From: Herbaspirillum hiltneri N3
GTDB lineage: Bacteria; Pseudomonadota; Gammaproteobacteria; Burkholderiales; Burkholderiaceae_D
Reading direction: 5' to 3'
DNA length: 64,000 nt
Assembly: GCF_001267925.1 (NCBI RefSeq)
Contig: NZ_CP011409.1
Span: forward strand, 4,526,001 to 4,590,000
The position numbers were made by a program, and so were the translations under genes. The notes under the pieces were generated by a model that ran no database searches, had not been told where the DNA came from, and was given only the letters and a program-made list of their open reading frames with translations. Shown here in pieces: positions 20,767-30,776 of this stretch (position 1 is its first letter; every line of letters begins with the position of its first letter).

Positions 20767-22557
20767 TTAGAACAGGTCCGCGTCCAGCGCCATCAGATTG
20801 GCCGAGCCCGAACGCGCCTGGCGGATCAGCGTGGCGGTTTCAGGCAGCAGGCGCGCGAAGTAGAAGCGCGCCGTGGCCAGTTTCGACTTGTAGAAATTGT
20901 CGCCGGAATCCTGCTTTTCCAGCGCGATCTTTGCCATTTGCGCGAAAAAGTACGCGTAGACCAGGTGACCCACGACGCGCAGGTAAGGCACTGCGGCGGC
21001 GCCGACTTCGTCCGGATTCTGGAAGGCCTTCATGCCGATTTCCATGGTCAGCTTGGACACCTTGTCGCCAATGTCGGCCAGCGGCGAGATGAACTCGGAC
21101 ATCGCTTCGTCGGTGCCGTTGTCTTCGATGAAAGCCTGCACTTGCGCGCCGAACTTCTTCAACTTGGCGCCGTTGTCCATCAGGATCTTGCGGCCCAGCA
21201 AATCCAGCGACTGGATGGTGTTGGTGCCTTCATAGATCATGTTGATGCGAGCGTCGCGCACATATTGCTCCATACCCCATTCGGAGATGTAGCCGTGACC
21301 GCCGTAGACCTGCAGGCACTCGGACGTGGCAATCCAGGCGTTGTCGGTGATGAAGGCCTTGACCACCGGCGTCAGCAACGCGACCTGGTCGGCGGCTTCC
21401 TTGCGCACTTCTTCGTCTGGGTGATTCAGTTCCTTGTCCAGCTGCAGCGCGACATAGGAGCAGAATGCGCGGCCGCCTTCGGCATAGGCCTTGGCAGTCA
21501 GCAGCATGCGACGCACGTCGGGGTGGACGATGATCGGATCGGCGGCCTTGTCCGGCGCCTTCACGCCCGACAGGCTGCGCATCTGGATGCGGTCCTTGGC
21601 GTAGACCAGCGCATTTTGATACGCGACTTCGGTCAGGCCAAGACCTTGCATGCCGACGCCCAGGCGCGCGGCGTTCATGAACACGAACATCGCGTTCAAG
21701 CCCTTGTGCGGTCCGCCGATCAGCCAGCCGACTGCGCCGTCCAGATTCATCTGGCAGGTCGCGTTGCCGTGAATGCCCATCTTTTCTTCGATGGCGCCGC
21801 AGGTGATCGGGTTGCGCGAACCGAGCGAACCGTCTGCGTTCGGCATGAACTTCGGCACGATGAACAGCGAAATGCCCTTGGAGCCCTGCGGAGCATCCGG
21901 CAGGCGCGCCAGCACCAGGTGGACGATGTTGTCCGACATGTCGTGCTCGCCGGCAGAGATGAAAATCTTGCTGCCGGTGATCTTGTAGGAACCGTCGGCT
22001 TGCGGCTCTGCCTTGGAGCGCAGCAAACCCAGGTCGGTGCCGCAGTGCGCTTCGGTCAGGCACATGGTGCCGGTCCATTCGCCGGAGATCAGCTTGGGCA
22101 GGTACAGCGCTTTTTGTTCGTCGGAACCATGCGCGTGGATGCACTCGTAGGCGCCGTGCGACAGGCCCGGGTACATCGTCCAGGCCTGATTCGACGAGTT
22201 CAGCATTTCGTAGAACGAGTTGTTCATCACCAGCGGCAGACCCTGGCCGCCGAACTCCGGATCACAGGACAATGCCGCCCAGCCGGCTTCGACGTATTGC
22301 TTGTAGGCTTCCTTGTAGCCCTTCGGCGGGGTGACGGTTTTGGTGTCCTTGTTATAGGTGCAGCCTTCGCGGTCGCCGGAATGGTTCAGCGGAAACAGCA
22401 CCTGCGACGTGAACTTGCCGCCCTCTTCCAGCACCTGGTCGATCAGTTCACGGTTGGTGTCGGCATGCGCCGGCAAGGTCTTGAGGACGTCCTCGACCTT
22501 GAGCAGTTCGTGCAGAACGAATTGCATGTCGCGAAGGGGGGCGTTGTATTGGGGCAT
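20767..22557 (-). CDS. Acyl-CoA dehydrogenase (long type with C-terminal extension)
   Basis: This encodes a 596-residue FAD flavoenzyme that catalyses the first step of beta-oxidation. It has the N-terminal helical extension of the 590-600-residue class, then the acyl-CoA dehydrogenase core with MCLTEAHCGTDLGLLRSKAE (flavin and substrate contact) and YGGHGYISEWGMEQYVRDAR near the flavin adenine. The stretch IYEGTNTIQSLDLLGRK holds the Glu position typical of the catalytic base. The C-terminal domain ends the chain. The gene starts 42 bases after the TetR gene stop and precedes the FadN-like gene, so the three probably form one operon. Confidence 0.92.
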   Translation of the reverse strand: MPQYNAPLRDMQFVLHELLKVEDVLKTLPAHADTNRELIDQVLEEGGKFTSQVLFPLNHSGDREGCTYNKDTKTVTPPKGYKEAYKQYVEAGWAALSCDPEFGGQGLPLVMNNSFYEMLNSSNQAWTMYPGLSHGAYECIHAHGSDEQKALYLPKLISGEWTGTMCLTEAHCGTDLGLLRSKAEPQADGSYKITGSKIFISAGEHDMSDNIVHLVLARLPDAPQGSKGISLFIVPKFMPNADGSLGSRNPITCGAIEEKMGIHGNATCQMNLDGAVGWLIGGPHKGLNAMFVFMNAARLGVGMQGLGLTEVAYQNALVYAKDRIQMRSLSGVKAPDKAADPIIVHPDVRRMLLTAKAYAEGGRAFCSYVALQLDKELNHPDEEVRKEAADQVALLTPVVKAFITDNAWIATSECLQVYGGHGYISEWGMEQYVRDARINMIYEGTNTIQSLDLLGRKILMDNGAKLKKFGAQVQAFIEDNGTDEAMSEFISPLADIGDKVSKLTMEIGMKAFQNPDEVGAAAVPYLRVVGHLVYAYFFAQMAKIALEKQDSGDNFYKSKLATARFYFARLLPETATLIRQARSGSANLMALDADLF

Positions 22558-22599
22558 GGTGGTCTCCGGCGGAACTGATTGGAATAATTCTGATTAAAT

Positions 22600-23304
22600 T
22601 CAAGCTGCCTTGTTGGCAGCCGGTTTTGTGGTTTTGCTGCTGGCGGTCTTGGCAGACGCTGAAATCTGCGGCACTTGCGGGTTGCGGTAACTGTCGATGA
22701 GGCGGTCGAAGCCGGCCTGCGCACGCTCCACGCTGCCCGGGATCTTGAGGAAGCGCGCATCGTGGTGCAGCGCCAGAATCAGGCCGTAGATTTCGTAGAC
22801 CATCTGCTCGACGTTGATGTCGCTGCGCAGGTGGCCCATTTCCATCGACTGGTTGATGCAGCGGTGCAGTGCGTCGCGCCACGCCTGCACCATCGCCACC
22901 AAGTGGTCGCGGATGGCGCCGGGACGGTCGTCGTACTCGACCGCGCCGCTGATGTAGATGCAGCCGAGCGCGATTTCCACGCTGACCAGCTTGACCCAGC
23001 GCGCGAACATGCCTTGCAGGCGCTGCAGGCCGCGCGGCTCCTTGATGCTGGGATAGAAAACTTCCTGCTCGAAACGATGGTGGTACAGGCGCACCACTTC
23101 GATCTGCAGGTCTTCGCGCGAACCGAAATGGGCAAACACGCCGGATTTGCTCATCTTCATTTTTTCGGCGAGCAAACCGATGGTGAGGCCTTCCAGGCCG
23201 TCGCGACTGGACAGTTCCAGCGCCATGTCAAGAATGGCGGCGCGCGTGAGCTCGCCCTTGCGCATGAACTTCGGCCGTGTCACGGATGATGATGTCTCAA
23301 TCAT
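22600..23304 (-). CDS. TetR/AcrR family regulator of the beta-oxidation genes
   Basis: This encodes a 234-residue regulator with an N-terminal TetR helix-turn-helix (TRAAILDMALELSSRDGLEG to FAHFGSREDLQIEVVRLYHH, about residues 20-70). The C-terminal domain is of the TetR_C type and would bind an effector. The chain ends in a Lys/Ala/Ser-rich tail (about 20 residues) that is unlikely to be structured. It is the first gene of the beta-oxidation set, so autoregulation and relief by an acyl-CoA are likely; this is inference from position. Confidence 0.87.
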   Translation of the reverse strand: MIETSSSVTRPKFMRKGELTRAAILDMALELSSRDGLEGLTIGLLAEKMKMSKSGVFAHFGSREDLQIEVVRLYHHRFEQEVFYPSIKEPRGLQRLQGMFARWVKLVSVEIALGCIYISGAVEYDDRPGAIRDHLVAMVQAWRDALHRCINQSMEMGHLRSDINVEQMVYEIYGLILALHHDARFLKIPGSVERAQAGFDRLIDSYRNPQVPQISASAKTASSKTTKPAANKAA

Positions 23305-23543
23305 TGCTGTATCTCGAAAACGCCAAATTGGGTCTGCTGCGCCGGTGTTTATTGTTGTCTTCGGCCTACCTGGGCAGCACGGAATTTTTTATGCGAACGG
23401 TCGTACTATTATTCATTGCCTGCCAAATGTCAAACGAAAAGTGACGGCGTCATCAAATTGCATCGAGGGATGCACCGTAGCCACACCGTCGATCGCACTT
23501 GCGCGCGGGAAAGATCGCGATTCTCCGGCCGGACAGGGGGAAT

Positions 23544-23918
23544 TCAGGAGGAGGATTGATCAAGCAAACGGCGATCGCGCTTGGTCGGACGGCCCTTGAG
23601 CGCGGCCGTCGGTTCCTTGAAGAAATGGTGTTGCTCGGCAAGCAGGCGGCGCTTTTCCACGCTGGCGGCGGTTTCACCGTAGAGGCCTTGCGCCACGGCG
23701 GCCGAACCGCGCTTGTCCGAAATGCCGCAGACCTGGACTTCCCATTCGGTGGCGCCATTGTCGATTTGCAGCATATCGCCGGTTTTGAGGCTGTGCGAAG
23801 GCTTGGTGCGCTCGCCGCGCAGCTTCACCTTGCCGCGCTCGACGGCGTCGGCCGCCAGCGAACGCGTCTTGAAGAAGCGTGCCGCCCAGAGCCATTTGTC
23901 GATGCGGGTGGTATCCAT
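23544..23918 (-). CDS. hslR: S4-domain heat-shock ribosome protein Hsp15
   Basis: This encodes a 124-residue RNA-binding protein. The S4 domain covers about residues 3-65 (RIDKWLWAARFFKTRSLAAD, VKLRGERTKPSHSLKTGD) and a basic tail (KGRPTKRDRRLLDQ) follows. Hsp15 rescues stalled 50S subunits that still carry peptidyl-tRNA. I used the ATG at 23916-23918; the longer frame begins in the terminator upstream. It stands alone between the TetR gene and a thiolase gene, separated from the latter by a strong hairpin. Confidence 0.88.
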   Translation of the reverse strand: MDTTRIDKWLWAARFFKTRSLAADAVERGKVKLRGERTKPSHSLKTGDMLQIDNGATEWEVQVCGISDKRGSAAVAQGLYGETAASVEKRRLLAEQHHFFKEPTAALKGRPTKRDRRLLDQSSS

Positions 23919-23947
23919 GTCGGATTCAAATTCAATTTGGATCAAAT

Positions 23948-23990
23948 GAAAATGCCGGCCTTGGGAGCTTCCGCAAGGCCGGCATCTTTT
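23948..23990 (-). terminator. Intrinsic terminator after the second thiolase gene
   Basis: A perfect 12-bp GC-rich stem (23952-23963 with 23974-23985) follows the thiolase stop codon on the minus strand. T-runs flank it on both sides (four on the minus side, five on the plus side), so it can work in either direction. Confidence 0.85.
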
Positions 23991-24035
23991 TGCTGCGATA
24001 TTACTCAGCACGCCGGGGCACGGCCCCGCGCGGCA

Positions 24036-25211
24036 TCAGCGTTCGACCGCCAGCGCCACGCCCATGCCGCCGCCGATACACAGGCTGGCGAGGCCGCGCT
24101 TGGCGTCGCGGCGAACCATTTCGTGCAGCAGCGTGACCAGCACGCGGCAGCCGGAAGCACCGATCGGGTGACCGATTGCAATCGCGCCGCCGTTGACGTT
24201 GATCTTGCTGGTGTCCCAACCCATTTGCTTGTTGACGGCAATCGCCTGCGCCGCGAAGGCTTCGTTGATTTCCATCAGATCGAGGTCTTGCGGGGTCCAG
24301 CCGGCCTTCTTCAGCGTCAGCTGCGAGGCCGGCACCGGGCCCATGCCCATGATGCTTGGATCGAGGCCGGCCGAAGAATACGACTTGATCTTGGCCAGCA
24401 CCGGCAGGCCGAGTTCGGCAGCCAGTTTGGCCGACATCAGGACCACGGCGGCGGCGCCGTCATTAATGCCGGAGGCGTTGCCGGCGGTGACGGTGCCTTC
24501 CTTGTCGAAAGCTGGTCGCAGCGCACCCAGCGCTTCGGCGGTGACACCCGGCTTGACGAATTCGTCGGTGTCGAAAACGACTGTTTCCTTCTTGTTCTTG
24601 ATTTCGATCGGGACGATTTCATCCTTGAACTTGCCGGCCTTTTGCGCAGCTTCGGCCTTGTTTTGCGACGCGGCTGCAAACTCGTCCTGCTCCTTGCGGG
24701 AGATGTCGTATTTCTTGGCGACGTTTTCAGCGGTGATGCCCATGTGGTACTGGTTGTAGACGTCCCACAGGCCGTCGACGATCATGGTGTCGGTCAGCTT
24801 GGCGTCGCCCATGCGGAAACCGTCGCGCGAGTTGTTCAGCACGTGCGGCGAGGCGCTCATGTTTTCCTGGCCGCCGGCAATCACGATCTGCGCGTCGCCG
24901 CACTTGATCGCCTGCGCCGCCAGTTGCACTGCCTTGAGGCCGCTGCCGCAGACCTTGCCGACCACGAAGGCCGGGACCATGTCCGGCAGGCCCGAGCGGA
25001 TCACCGCCTGGCGCGCCGGATTCTGGCCGACGCCAGCTGTCAGCACCTGGCCGAGGATGACTTCGCTGATGCTTTCCGGCTTGATGCCGGTCTTTGCCAG
25101 CAAGGCCTTGATGACTTGCGCGCCGAGATCCGAGGCGGCGATTTTCGACAAGGAACCGCCGAATTTACCGACCGCTGTTCTCTGTGCTGCAACAATAACG
25201 ACGTCATCCAT
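24036..25211 (-). CDS. Acetyl-CoA acetyltransferase (biosynthetic-type thiolase)
   Basis: This encodes a 391-residue thiolase of the PhaA/AtoB type, which condenses two acetyl-CoA (or works in reverse). The active Cys is in [19 protein letters not shown] at about residue 88; the His is in [20 protein letters not shown]; the second Cys is in [18 protein letters not shown]. The start has a strong ribosome binding site (AAAGGAG). It is separated by terminators on both sides and so is transcribed alone. It could supply acetoacetyl-CoA for polyhydroxybutyrate or act in ketone-body use; no phaB or phaC gene is nearby. Confidence 0.9.
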   Translation of the reverse strand: MDDVVIVAAQRTAVGKFGGSLSKIAASDLGAQVIKALLAKTGIKPESISEVILGQVLTAGVGQNPARQAVIRSGLPDMVPAFVVGKVCGSGLKAVQLAAQAIKCGDAQIVIAGGQENMSASPHVLNNSRDGFRMGDAKLTDTMIVDGLWDVYNQYHMGITAENVAKKYDISRKEQDEFAAASQNKAEAAQKAGKFKDEIVPIEIKNKKETVVFDTDEFVKPGVTAEALGALRPAFDKEGTVTAGNASGINDGAAAVVLMSAKLAAELGLPVLAKIKSYSSAGLDPSIMGMGPVPASQLTLKKAGWTPQDLDLMEINEAFAAQAIAVNKQMGWDTSKINVNGGAIAIGHPIGASGCRVLVTLLHEMVRRDAKRGLASLCIGGGMGVALAVER

Positions 25212-25368
25212 GTTTCACTCCTTTTGTTGAATTACCGAAGTCTTTCCGGGGGTGGACTGACTTGCTTGTTGAAATCCGGGACGTCCATCTTAGTCCATTT
25301 CAGGGGCAATGGCGATACGGTGGATTTTCGATATGAATGCCGCAGATATTCAAATTTTTCTGTCTATA

Positions 25369-25405
25369 AAAAACGCCGCGGTCCTTGTGGGACAGCGGCG
25401 TTTTT
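25369..25405. terminator. Bidirectional terminator after catalase
   Basis: An 11-bp stem (25369-25379 with 25395-25405) ends in A-runs and T-runs on both sides, so it works in both directions. It lies 38 bases after the catalase stop codon on the minus strand. Confidence 0.9.
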
Positions 25406-25442
25406 CGATGCCAAGACTACCTTCCGGCGAGTATGTCCAAGC

Positions 25443-26891
25443 TTATTTGCTGCCTACCTTGAGTGCCGCGATTGCCTTCGCAACGCCTGCGCCGTAGGCC
25501 GGATCGGCCTTGGTGCAGTTGTCGATATGGCGTTGCACGACCGGTTCCGAGGCGCCGTTGATGGCGCGTGCGGTGTTGTCGAACAAGACCTGCTGCTGGG
25601 CCGGCGTCATCAGCTGGAACAAAGCGCGCGGCTGCGAGTAGTAATCGTCGTCCACGCGGTGATTCCAGTGATCGGCCGCGCCTTCGATGGCCAGCGGCGG
25701 CTCGCGGAAGTCGGGTTGCTCCTGCCATTGGCCGTAGCTGTTCGGCTCGTAGCCCAGGGTCGCGCCGTGGTTGCCGTCGACGCGCATGGCGCCATCGCGG
25801 TGCGAGGTGTGGACCGGGCAGCGCGCCGCGTTGACCGGGATCTGGTAGTGGTTCACGCCCAGACGATAGCGGTGCGCATCGCCGTACGAGAACAGGCGCC
25901 CTTGCAGCATCTTGTCCGGCGAGAAGCCCACGCCCGGCACCACGTTGGCTGGCGAGAAGGCAGCTTGCTCGACTTCGGCGAAGTAGTTTTCCGGATTGCG
26001 GTTCAGCTCCAGCACGCCGACTTCGATTTCCGGATAGTCCTTGTGCGGCCACACCTTGGTCAGGTCGAACGGGTTGAGATGGTAGGAGCCGGCTTCCTTC
26101 TCCGGCATGATTTGCACGAACAGTTTCCAGCGCGGGAAGTCCTTGTTTTCGATGCTGTCGAACAAGTCGCGCTGCGCGCTTTCGCGGTCGCGACCGACCA
26201 GATCGGCGGCTTCGGCGTCGGTCAGGTTCTTAATGCCTTGCTGCGTCTTGAAGGCAAACTTGACCCAGAAGCGCTCGTTGGCGGCGTTGATGAAGCTGAA
26301 CGTGTGGCTGCCGAAGCCGTGCATGTGGCGATACGAGCGCGGTAGGCCGCGGTCGCTCATGACGATGGTGACCTGATGCAGAGCTTCGGGCAGCAGCGTC
26401 CAGTAATCCCAATTGTTGTTGGCGCTGCGCAGGTTGGTCTTCGGATCGCGCTTGACGGCGCGGTTCAGGTCGGGGAATTTGTGCGGATCGCGCAGGAAGA
26501 ACACCGGCGTGTTGTTGCCGACCAGGTCCCAGTTGCCTTGCTCGGTGTAGAACTTGATGGCGAAGCCACGGATGTCGCGCTCGGCGTCGGCCGCGCCGCG
26601 CTCGCCGGCCACGGTCGAGAAACGCAGGAACAGGTCTGTTTTCTTGCCGACTTCGGAGAATATCTTTGCCTTGGTGTATTTGGTGATGTCGTGCGTGACG
26701 GTGAAGGTGCCGTAGGCGGCGGAACCCTTGGCGTGCATGCGGCGTTCCGGAATGACTTCACGATCAAAGTGGGCCAGCTTTTCGAGGAACCAGACGTCTT
26801 GCAGCAGGGCCGGACCGCGCGGACCTGCCGTTTGGATGTTGTTGTTGTCGGCGACGGGGGCGCCGGCGGAGGTGGTTAACTTATTGCTCAT
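25443..26891 (-). CDS. katA: Heme catalase (small-subunit clade)
   Basis: This encodes a 482-residue monofunctional catalase that breaks down hydrogen peroxide. The distal His is in [20 protein letters not shown] at about residue 55; the stretch [20 protein letters not shown] follows; the proximal heme Tyr is in [20 protein letters not shown] at about 335. Length is typical for the small-subunit clade without the C-terminal flavodoxin-like domain. It has no signal peptide and so is cytoplasmic. The upstream 234 bases are very AT-rich (about 26,950-27,010), as expected for a regulated promoter, but I could not confirm an OxyR site. Confidence 0.93.
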   Translation of the reverse strand: MSNKLTTSAGAPVADNNNIQTAGPRGPALLQDVWFLEKLAHFDREVIPERRMHAKGSAAYGTFTVTHDITKYTKAKIFSEVGKKTDLFLRFSTVAGERGAADAERDIRGFAIKFYTEQGNWDLVGNNTPVFFLRDPHKFPDLNRAVKRDPKTNLRSANNNWDYWTLLPEALHQVTIVMSDRGLPRSYRHMHGFGSHTFSFINAANERFWVKFAFKTQQGIKNLTDAEAADLVGRDRESAQRDLFDSIENKDFPRWKLFVQIMPEKEAGSYHLNPFDLTKVWPHKDYPEIEVGVLELNRNPENYFAEVEQAAFSPANVVPGVGFSPDKMLQGRLFSYGDAHRYRLGVNHYQIPVNAARCPVHTSHRDGAMRVDGNHGATLGYEPNSYGQWQEQPDFREPPLAIEGAADHWNHRVDDDYYSQPRALFQLMTPAQQQVLFDNTARAINGASEPVVQRHIDNCTKADPAYGAGVAKAIAALKVGSK

Positions 26892-27125
26892 GTCACATCC
26901 CTTTAAAAATCTAGGTTAGAAGACCCGCATCTGTGCCTGCATGATGGCGGTGCTGCATGAACTTTAATTAAATTTATTAAAAATTAGAAATTGATTGTCT
27001 TTATTGATGGGATAGGAATTCCGTTCATGCCGGCAATGTGGCGTCTGGCCGCCTGCACCGGTAAAAGGGAAAGTGCATTATCACCCAGCCTTGTGTAAAG
27101 GCAATGACATCCGCGAACACCCCTG

Positions 27126-28289
27126 TCAGGCGTCCTGCCCCAGGGTGATCACGCGGATGATGCCGCGGTACATCAGGAAGGCGGTGCCGTACCAGAGGCG
27201 CTTGTACCACGGCGAATGCAGGAAATCCTGCAGCTGCACCAGCCGGCCTTCGCTCAGGCCGATTTCGATCTCGGTGCGCAGGGTGGCGGCGAAATCGGCG
27301 TCGCTGACGACGACGTTGGCTTCCTGGTTCACGAACAGGCTGAGGCCGTCGTAGTTGCTCGATCCGACCGTGGCCCATTCGTCGTCGATCACCGCGACCT
27401 TGGCGTGCAGCTGGGTCTTGGTGTATTCGATGATCCGCACGCCTGCCTTGAGGAGTTTAGGATAGAAGGAATGCGCCACCGCATCCTGCAGGTAGAACTG
27501 GCCGACGCCGAGCAACAGCGTCACGCGCACGCCGCGCAGCGCGGCTTCTTCCAGCGCGCGGCGCAGCTTGCGTCCGGGCGCGAAATACGGATTGGTCAGG
27601 AATGCCGTCTCGCGCGCGCGGCCGAGCGCCTGCAGGTAAGCGCGCTGGATGGTGCGGCGGTTGCGCAGGTTGTCCCGCACCACCAGCCCGGCCAGCGCCT
27701 GGCCCGGTTCGGTGCCGTGCTGGGTGTAGCGCCCCATCTTGAAGCGGTCCCAGCGTGCGCGCAGCTTCATCTTGCCGATGCGTATCCACTGGTCTTGCAT
27801 CTCGCGATGAATCGCTTCCACCAGCGGGCCGCTGATGCGCACCGCGAAATCCCAGCGCGGCGCCGGCAAGGGCGCCCGGCGCGAATCGTCCGAAAAGAAA
27901 TCGTCGTTGATGTTGAGTCCGCCCGCGAACGCCACCTTGCGATCCGCCACGCACAGCTTGCGGTGGCTGCGCGCGACGCCCCGCTTGAACCAGGGATTGA
28001 ACGAGCGATGCTGGACGCCGGCGGCGGTGAGCGTGGCCTTGAGCTGCTTGCTCTCCACGCGGCCGGTGCCGACCCAGTCGGTGATGACGCTGACCACGAC
28101 GCCGCGGCCGGCGGCGCGGACCAGCGCGTCCCGCACCAGGATGCCGGTGTCGTCGAGGCTGAAGATGTAGGTTTCGAGATAGATCTCGGCGCGTGCCTCG
28201 TCGATGGCGGCAATCAGCGCCGGGAAGAATTCCAGTCCGCAACGCAGCAACTCGACGTGGTTGTCGCCGCTATAGCTGATCACGCGCAT
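27126..28289 (-). CDS. clsB: Cardiolipin synthase B family phospholipase D-like protein
   Basis: This encodes a 387-residue phosphatidyltransferase of the ClsB class. Two HKD motifs are present: HRKLCVADRKVAFAGGLNIN at about residue 109 and HAKVAVIDDEWATVGSSNYD at about 292. There is no N-terminal pair of membrane helices as in ClsA. It follows the EEP nuclease gene on the same strand with an 84-base gap, matching the nudB-EEP-clsB order of Burkholderiales. Confidence 0.9.
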   Translation of the reverse strand: MRVISYSGDNHVELLRCGLEFFPALIAAIDEARAEIYLETYIFSLDDTGILVRDALVRAAGRGVVVSVITDWVGTGRVESKQLKATLTAAGVQHRSFNPWFKRGVARSHRKLCVADRKVAFAGGLNINDDFFSDDSRRAPLPAPRWDFAVRISGPLVEAIHREMQDQWIRIGKMKLRARWDRFKMGRYTQHGTEPGQALAGLVVRDNLRNRRTIQRAYLQALGRARETAFLTNPYFAPGRKLRRALEEAALRGVRVTLLLGVGQFYLQDAVAHSFYPKLLKAGVRIIEYTKTQLHAKVAVIDDEWATVGSSNYDGLSLFVNQEANVVVSDADFAATLRTEIEIGLSEGRLVQLQDFLHSPWYKRLWYGTAFLMYRGIIRVITLGQDA

Positions 28290-28373
28290 GGCAGATCCGC
28301 GCCGTAGCGAAAGTCGGGAGAGAAAGCGAAAAGGAAAGCGGGCAAGTGGCGTCTGACGGAAGTTGGACTGCCG

Positions 28374-29168
28374 TCATTTTAAGCGCAAGGTGCTGACAAT
28401 GGGCGCATGGTCCGACAAGTTCGCCCACAGGCCTCCGCGCATGACTTCCGCCGATTCGACTTCGAAACCACGCAGGTAGATGCGGTCCAGCCGCAGCATC
28501 GGCAGCGAAGCCGGGAAGGTACGCGCCGGCTGGATCACCGGCTGCATGCCGCCGAGCTTGCGCAGGTAACCCATCAGGCCGTGCGCGGAACCGTGCTGTT
28601 CGAACACTTCGCTGACGCCGAGGCGGATGCGCAGGAATTCGCTGAGCTTGTTGCCCCAGTCATTGAAGTCGCCGGCGATGATGACCGGCGCATCCGGCGG
28701 CGAGGAAGCGCGCACCGCTTCGATCAGCGCCGCGGTCTGACGGCGGCGGCCGCCCGCGAACAAGCCGAGATGGATCACGTAGCAATGCACCGACACGCCC
28801 TCGATATCGACCACGCAATGAAGGATGCCGCGCGATTCATAAGCGTGATCGGAGACGTCCTGGTTGCGCGCCGAGGCGATCGAAAAGCGCGACAGCAGCG
28901 CATTGCCGTGATGGCCGTGGTCGTACACCGCGTTCACGCCATAAGCGGCGTGATGCGATTCACCGGCCAGGTATTCATGCTGGGCCTGCTGCGGCCACAG
29001 CGCGGCATGCCGCAGCGCGATGCGGTCGTGACGCCCCTGCACTTCCTGCAGGAACACCAGGTCGGCGTCGAGCTGCGCCAGCGCCTGCTTGAGCGCGTGG
29101 ATGCGCGGGCGTCCACTGAACGAGGTGACGCCCTTGTGGATGTTGTAAGTGGCTATGCGTAACTTCAT
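28374..29168 (-). CDS. Endonuclease/exonuclease/phosphatase (EEP) family protein
   Basis: This encodes a 264-residue DNase I-like metal-dependent hydrolase. The family residues appear in order: TYNIHKG (Asn), FLQEVQG (Glu), IIAGDFNDWGNKL (Asp and Asn) and the final SDHAPIVSTLRLK (Asp-His). I chose the ATG at 29166-29168, preceded by AAGAGG; the upstream in-frame ATG adds 57 residues without family character. The usual neighbour clsB suggests a role on phospholipid or a related phosphodiester, but nuclease activity is equally possible. Confidence 0.87.
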   Translation of the reverse strand: MKLRIATYNIHKGVTSFSGRPRIHALKQALAQLDADLVFLQEVQGRHDRIALRHAALWPQQAQHEYLAGESHHAAYGVNAVYDHGHHGNALLSRFSIASARNQDVSDHAYESRGILHCVVDIEGVSVHCYVIHLGLFAGGRRRQTAALIEAVRASSPPDAPVIIAGDFNDWGNKLSEFLRIRLGVSEVFEQHGSAHGLMGYLRKLGGMQPVIQPARTFPASLPMLRLDRIYLRGFEVESAEVMRGGLWANLSDHAPIVSTLRLK

Positions 29169-29254
29169 ACGATCGGCAAAACCTCTTGGTGAATTCAAAT
29201 GGAACTGCGCAAATGGAACTGCGGCCGTCGTCGTTGCGAAGGCGCGCGGACAAC

Positions 29255-29743
29255 TTAAATGTACTGCGGCAGCTGCAGGATCGCTTCGGCGTTCGACGGC
29301 GAAAAACACAGGTCGGCCGCAGCGCGGTACGGCAACCACTGGTAGCGCGTATGCTCGCGCGGCGCCAGCGTTACGGGAATTCCTTCCGGCACCAGCAAAC
29401 CGAACACGTGTTCGAGATTGCGCGTCACGCCGGGCGCATAGCGATGGCGCCAGACCGGATAGATCTCATAGTCGTTTGACAACTTCCAGTCGCTGAGATG
29501 ATCGCACGGAACCCGATTGGCGGCTGTCGGCGAAACACTGATTTCATCGCTAATCACAATCCCGGTTTCCTCGCCGACTTCACGTTGCGCGGTCAGCATC
29601 AGGGGCTCGTCGGGCGTGTCTTTGGAGCCGGTGACCGATTGCCAGTAGCCGGCCTTGTCGGTGCGTTCGATCAGCAATACGTCCAGCGCTGCAGTGTAGA
29701 TGACGACCAGGACGGACTCGGGGATTTTAAAGGGACGGTTCAT
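29255..29743 (-). CDS. nudB: Dihydroneopterin triphosphate diphosphatase
   Basis: This encodes a 162-residue Nudix hydrolase of the NudB type, which removes pyrophosphate from dihydroneopterin triphosphate in folate synthesis. The Nudix helix is QREVGEETGI at about residue 54, following GSKDTPDEP. The NudB-like tail EHVFGLLVP and HTRYQWLPY is present. NudB normally lies right after aspS in this group. Here the aspS fragment is 3.9 kb upstream on the same strand, with three other genes in between. Confidence 0.9.
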   Translation of the reverse strand: MNRPFKIPESVLVVIYTAALDVLLIERTDKAGYWQSVTGSKDTPDEPLMLTAQREVGEETGIVISDEISVSPTAANRVPCDHLSDWKLSNDYEIYPVWRHRYAPGVTRNLEHVFGLLVPEGIPVTLAPREHTRYQWLPYRAAADLCFSPSNAEAILQLPQYI

Positions 29744-29803
29744 TTCTCTTGAGCATGTGACAAGTTGCCAACGTCCATTGTATCCGTATCGTTCCTCGCG
29801 CGA

Positions 29804-30712
29804 TCAGTCTGCAACGGCGCCGGCGCTCTCCTCGACCAGCCAGTTGCGGAAACCGCGCGCCGCCGCGTGCTCGATGCGGTCGCGCGGCCACACCGCATAA
29901 TAGCCGCCGCCGAGGCTGGCGCTGGCCTCGCAGGCGCGCACCAGCAAGCCCTCGCGCATGCAGGCGTCGATCATGTGGCGCCATGCCAGCACGATGCCAT
30001 GCCCCTCCATTGCCAGCTGCAACAGGATCGGATATTGGTTGGACAGGATCTGATGCTCGATGCGCGCATCGCCAAGATCGTTCTGCGCCATCCAGTTCTG
30101 CCACGACATCCACTGGCGCTGGCCGTCCTCCTGCATCAACAAGGTTTCCTGCAGCAGATCGCGTGGTTCCAGCGTGCGCCCCGCGAGATAGGCAGGCGAA
30201 CACACCGGGAACACTTCTTCGTCATACAGGCGGCGCGCCGCCAGTCCGGACGGCGGGCCATCGCGCAGGAAATAGATGCCCATGTCGAAATCGGTTTCCG
30301 ACAAGGCGGCGAGGCTGTCGTTGACGATCAGACGCAGATGGCACTCCGGTTGCAGCGCGCGGAACCGCGCCAGCCGCGGCGTCAGCCACAGCACCGCGAC
30401 GCCGGAAGAACAGGCTACCGTCAGTTCGCTGTGGCCCTTGCGCTTCATGATGTCTTCGGTGACTTCGGCGCAGCCGACCAGCAGGCGCTGCACCTCTTCG
30501 GCGTAACGTTGCCCGCTGACGGTCAGGCGCAGCGCGCGCGGTTCGCGGATGAACAACTTCTTGCCGAGGAAACGCTCCAGCTGTGCGATCTGGCGGCTGA
30601 TGGCGCTTTGCGTCAGATGCAGCTCCGCCGCGGCGCGCGTGAAGCTGCTGTGCCGCATGGCAGCTTCAAACGCAATCAGCGACGGCAGAGGAGGCAGTGG
30701 AGAAATACGCAT
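29804..30712 (-). CDS. LysR family regulator, GcvA-like
   Basis: This encodes a 302-residue LysR regulator. The N-terminal winged helix-turn-helix is clear (LIAFEAAMRHSSFTRAAAEL, LTQSAISRQIAQLERFLGKK at about residues 12-50), and the periplasmic-binding-protein-like effector domain follows from about 90. The start style (PPLPSLIAFEAAMRH) is that of GcvA-type members. It lies 64 bases after the amidohydrolase gene on the same strand and probably controls that gene and the MFS transporter. Confidence 0.88.
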   Translation of the reverse strand: MRISPLPPLPSLIAFEAAMRHSSFTRAAAELHLTQSAISRQIAQLERFLGKKLFIREPRALRLTVSGQRYAEEVQRLLVGCAEVTEDIMKRKGHSELTVACSSGVAVLWLTPRLARFRALQPECHLRLIVNDSLAALSETDFDMGIYFLRDGPPSGLAARRLYDEEVFPVCSPAYLAGRTLEPRDLLQETLLMQEDGQRQWMSWQNWMAQNDLGDARIEHQILSNQYPILLQLAMEGHGIVLAWRHMIDACMREGLLVRACEASASLGGGYYAVWPRDRIEHAAARGFRNWLVEESAGAVAD

Positions 30713-30776
30713 GATGGCGGCCCGTGTTGAACAACTCAGAGCTCCATCATAGAGCGAAAAACATGCCCGCCCGGAT